DNA of 5,978 nucleotides from an uncultured Prevotella sp. (GTDB taxonomy: Bacteria > Bacteroidota > Bacteroidia > Bacteroidales > Bacteroidaceae): contig ONQK01000143.1 in the NCBI GenBank assembly GCA_900319895.1, forward strand, positions 1 through 5,978. The letters are read 5' to 3'. Positions 4,727-5,978 of the stretch are shown piece after piece; position 1 is the stretch's first letter, and each line of letters starts with the position of its first letter. Below the pieces are notes generated by a model that searched no databases, was not told the origin of the DNA, and saw only the letters and a list, made by a program, of their open reading frames with translations. The translations under genes were made by a program, and so were the position numbers.

Positions 4727-5978
4727 ATGACGATTAGAGAATTACTTAGAAAGATAAAGACGGTGCGGACAGAAGGTTCGTTGGACTGCGATGTGACCGG
4801 CATTCACATCGACTCAAGACGAGTGGGGAGAGGGCACCTTTTTGTCGCCATTAAGGGTACGCAAGCCGACGGGCATCAGTTCATCGCCAAGGCTGAGGAG
4901 TTGGGCGCTGCCGCAGTGGTGTGTGAAGACATGCCTCAGACACTGAAGGAAGGTGTCGCTTACATCCAAGTCGACTCAACAGACAGTGTCGTCGGACAAT
5001 TGGCGACCACTTTCTACGGCGACCCGTCTGCCAAATTGAAACTGGTTGGCATAACAGGGACCAATGGCAAGACGACCATTGCCACCTTATTATATAATAT
5101 GTTCCGAAAGATGGGTCATCGCTGCGGGCTGCTGTCGACTGTTTGCAATTATATCGAAGACGTTGCCATCCCAGCAAGCCACACCACCCCCGACCCGATA
5201 GAGCTCAACAAACTACTTGCCCAAATGGTGGAAAACGGCTGCGAATATGTTTTCATGGAATGCTCCAGCCACGCCATTGCCCAAAAGCGCATCGGCGGTC
5301 TGCATTTCTCGGGCGGTGTCTTCACCAACCTCACACGCGACCATTTGGACTACCACAAGACGGTTGAGGCCTACCGCGATGCCAAGAAAACGTTTTTCGA
5401 CATGTTGCCCAAGACCGCCTTTGCGCTGGTCAATGCAGACGACAAGAACGGCGCTTTCATGGTGCAAAACACCAAGGCGACGACCAAGACCTACTCCATC
5501 CGCAAGTCAGCGGACTACAAGGCGCGCATTGTCGAGTGCCATTTTGAGGGCATGTATCTGGAGGTCGACGGCAGGGAGGTCGGCGTGCAATTCATTGGGA
5601 AATTCAATGTCAGCAACCTGCTCGCCGTATATGGGACGGCTGTCTTGCTCGGTAAAAAGGCGGAAGACGTCCTGCTGGTCATGAGCACGCTCAAAAGCGT
5701 CAGCGGCCGCCTCGAGCCCCTTTATTCTCCAGACGGCTATACTGCCGTTGTAGACTATGCCCACACGCCCGATGCGCTTGCCAATGTGCTCAATGCCATT
5801 CACGAAGTGCTCAACGGCAAGGGTAAAATCATCACGGTGTGCGGTGCAGGCGGCAACAGAGACGCGGGTAAACGCCCACTCATGGCAAAAGAAGCCGCAA
5901 GACAAAGCGACAAAGTCATCCTGACCAGCGACAATCCACGTTTTGAGGATCCCCAAGCCATCATCAACGACATGATGA
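4727..5978 (+). CDS. murE: UDP-N-acetylmuramoyl-L-alanyl-D-glutamate--2,6-diaminopimelate ligase MurE (partial, 3' end missing)
   Basis: MurE is the cytoplasmic ATP-dependent ligase that adds the third residue to the UDP-MurNAc-dipeptide. The frame runs from ATG 4727 to the edge with no stop, giving 417 residues; the family is usually about 480-500, so roughly 65-80 are missing. Visible marks are the N-terminal domain with IHIDSRRVGRGHLFVAIKG (26-44), the P-loop GITGTNGKTT (108-117), the substrate-binding HTTPDP (152-157), ECSSHA (178-183), and TNLTRDHLDYH (200-210). YRDAKKTFF (216-224) probably contains the carbamylated lysine, and SGRLE (326-330), VDYAHTPDAL (342-351) and TSDNPRFEDP (400-409) follow. 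The D402-NP-R405 motif is the known signature for meso-diaminopimelate rather than lysine. It starts 21 bases after ftsI without a Shine-Dalgarno sequence, so it is probably in the same operon. The first codons are unusually AT-rich, as is common at translation starts. Confidence 0.96.
   Translation, partial: MTIRELLRKIKTVRTEGSLDCDVTGIHIDSRRVGRGHLFVAIKGTQADGHQFIAKAEELGAAAVVCEDMPQTLKEGVAYIQVDSTDSVVGQLATTFYGDPSAKLKLVGITGTNGKTTIATLLYNMFRKMGHRCGLLSTVCNYIEDVAIPASHTTPDPIELNKLLAQMVENGCEYVFMECSSHAIAQKRIGGLHFSGGVFTNLTRDHLDYHKTVEAYRDAKKTFFDMLPKTAFALVNADDKNGAFMVQNTKATTKTYSIRKSADYKARIVECHFEGMYLEVDGREVGVQFIGKFNVSNLLAVYGTAVLLGKKAEDVLLVMSTLKSVSGRLEPLYSPDGYTAVVDYAHTPDALANVLNAIHEVLNGKGKIITVCGAGGNRDAGKRPLMAKEAARQSDKVILTSDNPRFEDPQAIINDMM

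Noticed and set aside
5507..5956. 149-codon open frame on the - strand and other long frames within ftsI and murE
   Set aside because: They overlap conserved murE or ftsI motifs in the sense frame and show no independent domain.
1..5978. Mobile element, CRISPR array, tRNA/rRNA gene, toxin-antitoxin or defence system
   Set aside because: No terminal repeats, spacer arrays, RNA gene signatures or relevant protein families were seen; the window is a conserved housekeeping cluster.

Overview
The window is the upstream end of a division and cell wall (dcw) gene cluster, in the order mraZ, rsmH (mraW), ftsL-like, ftsI-type penicillin-binding protein with a C-terminal PASTA domain, and murE (cut by the right edge). 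All genes are on the + strand. Protein-level resemblance to Bacteroides/Prevotella homologues points to a Bacteroidales bacterium, most likely Prevotellaceae. Supporting signs are the Bacteroidota-type FtsL with its characteristic post-membrane segment, the PASTA-tailed division PBP, the absence of Shine-Dalgarno sequences before every gene, and a perfect Bacteroidota TAnnTTTG promoter element. The genus call is an inference from recalled family sequences, not from a search.

Layout. Positions 3-155 hold an open frame that may be the C-terminus of an unrecognised upstream gene. Positions 156-561 hold no convincing gene. This stretch is strongly A-rich and contains the control region: phased A-tracts (about 330-374), three 10-bp direct repeats matching the known MraZ-binding pattern (372-401), a TAATTTTG -7 element (411-418), and a leader of about 140 nt with a possible hairpin (487-530). 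mraZ (562-1029) follows, then a small hairpin around its stop codon, rsmH (1083-2024), ftsL (2021-2518, overlapping rsmH by 4 bp), ftsI (2546-4705) and murE (4727 to the edge). The tight spacing suggests one operon, presumably continuing with mraY and further wall and division genes outside the window.

How the genes work together. MraZ is a DNA-binding regulator that probably controls the promoter in front of its own gene and so the whole cluster. RsmH methylates 16S rRNA. FtsL and FtsI (PBP3-type transpeptidase) belong to the septal peptidoglycan machinery. MurE adds the third amino acid to the peptidoglycan stem peptide. Its DNPR motif is visible just before the edge and indicates meso-diaminopimelate, the usual residue in Gram-negative walls.

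This is a conserved housekeeping region, and I found no evidence of a new system, mobile element, CRISPR array or RNA gene. The parts most worth a second look are the overlap of the MraZ repeats with the promoter, the structured leader, and a nine-G run inside ftsI.
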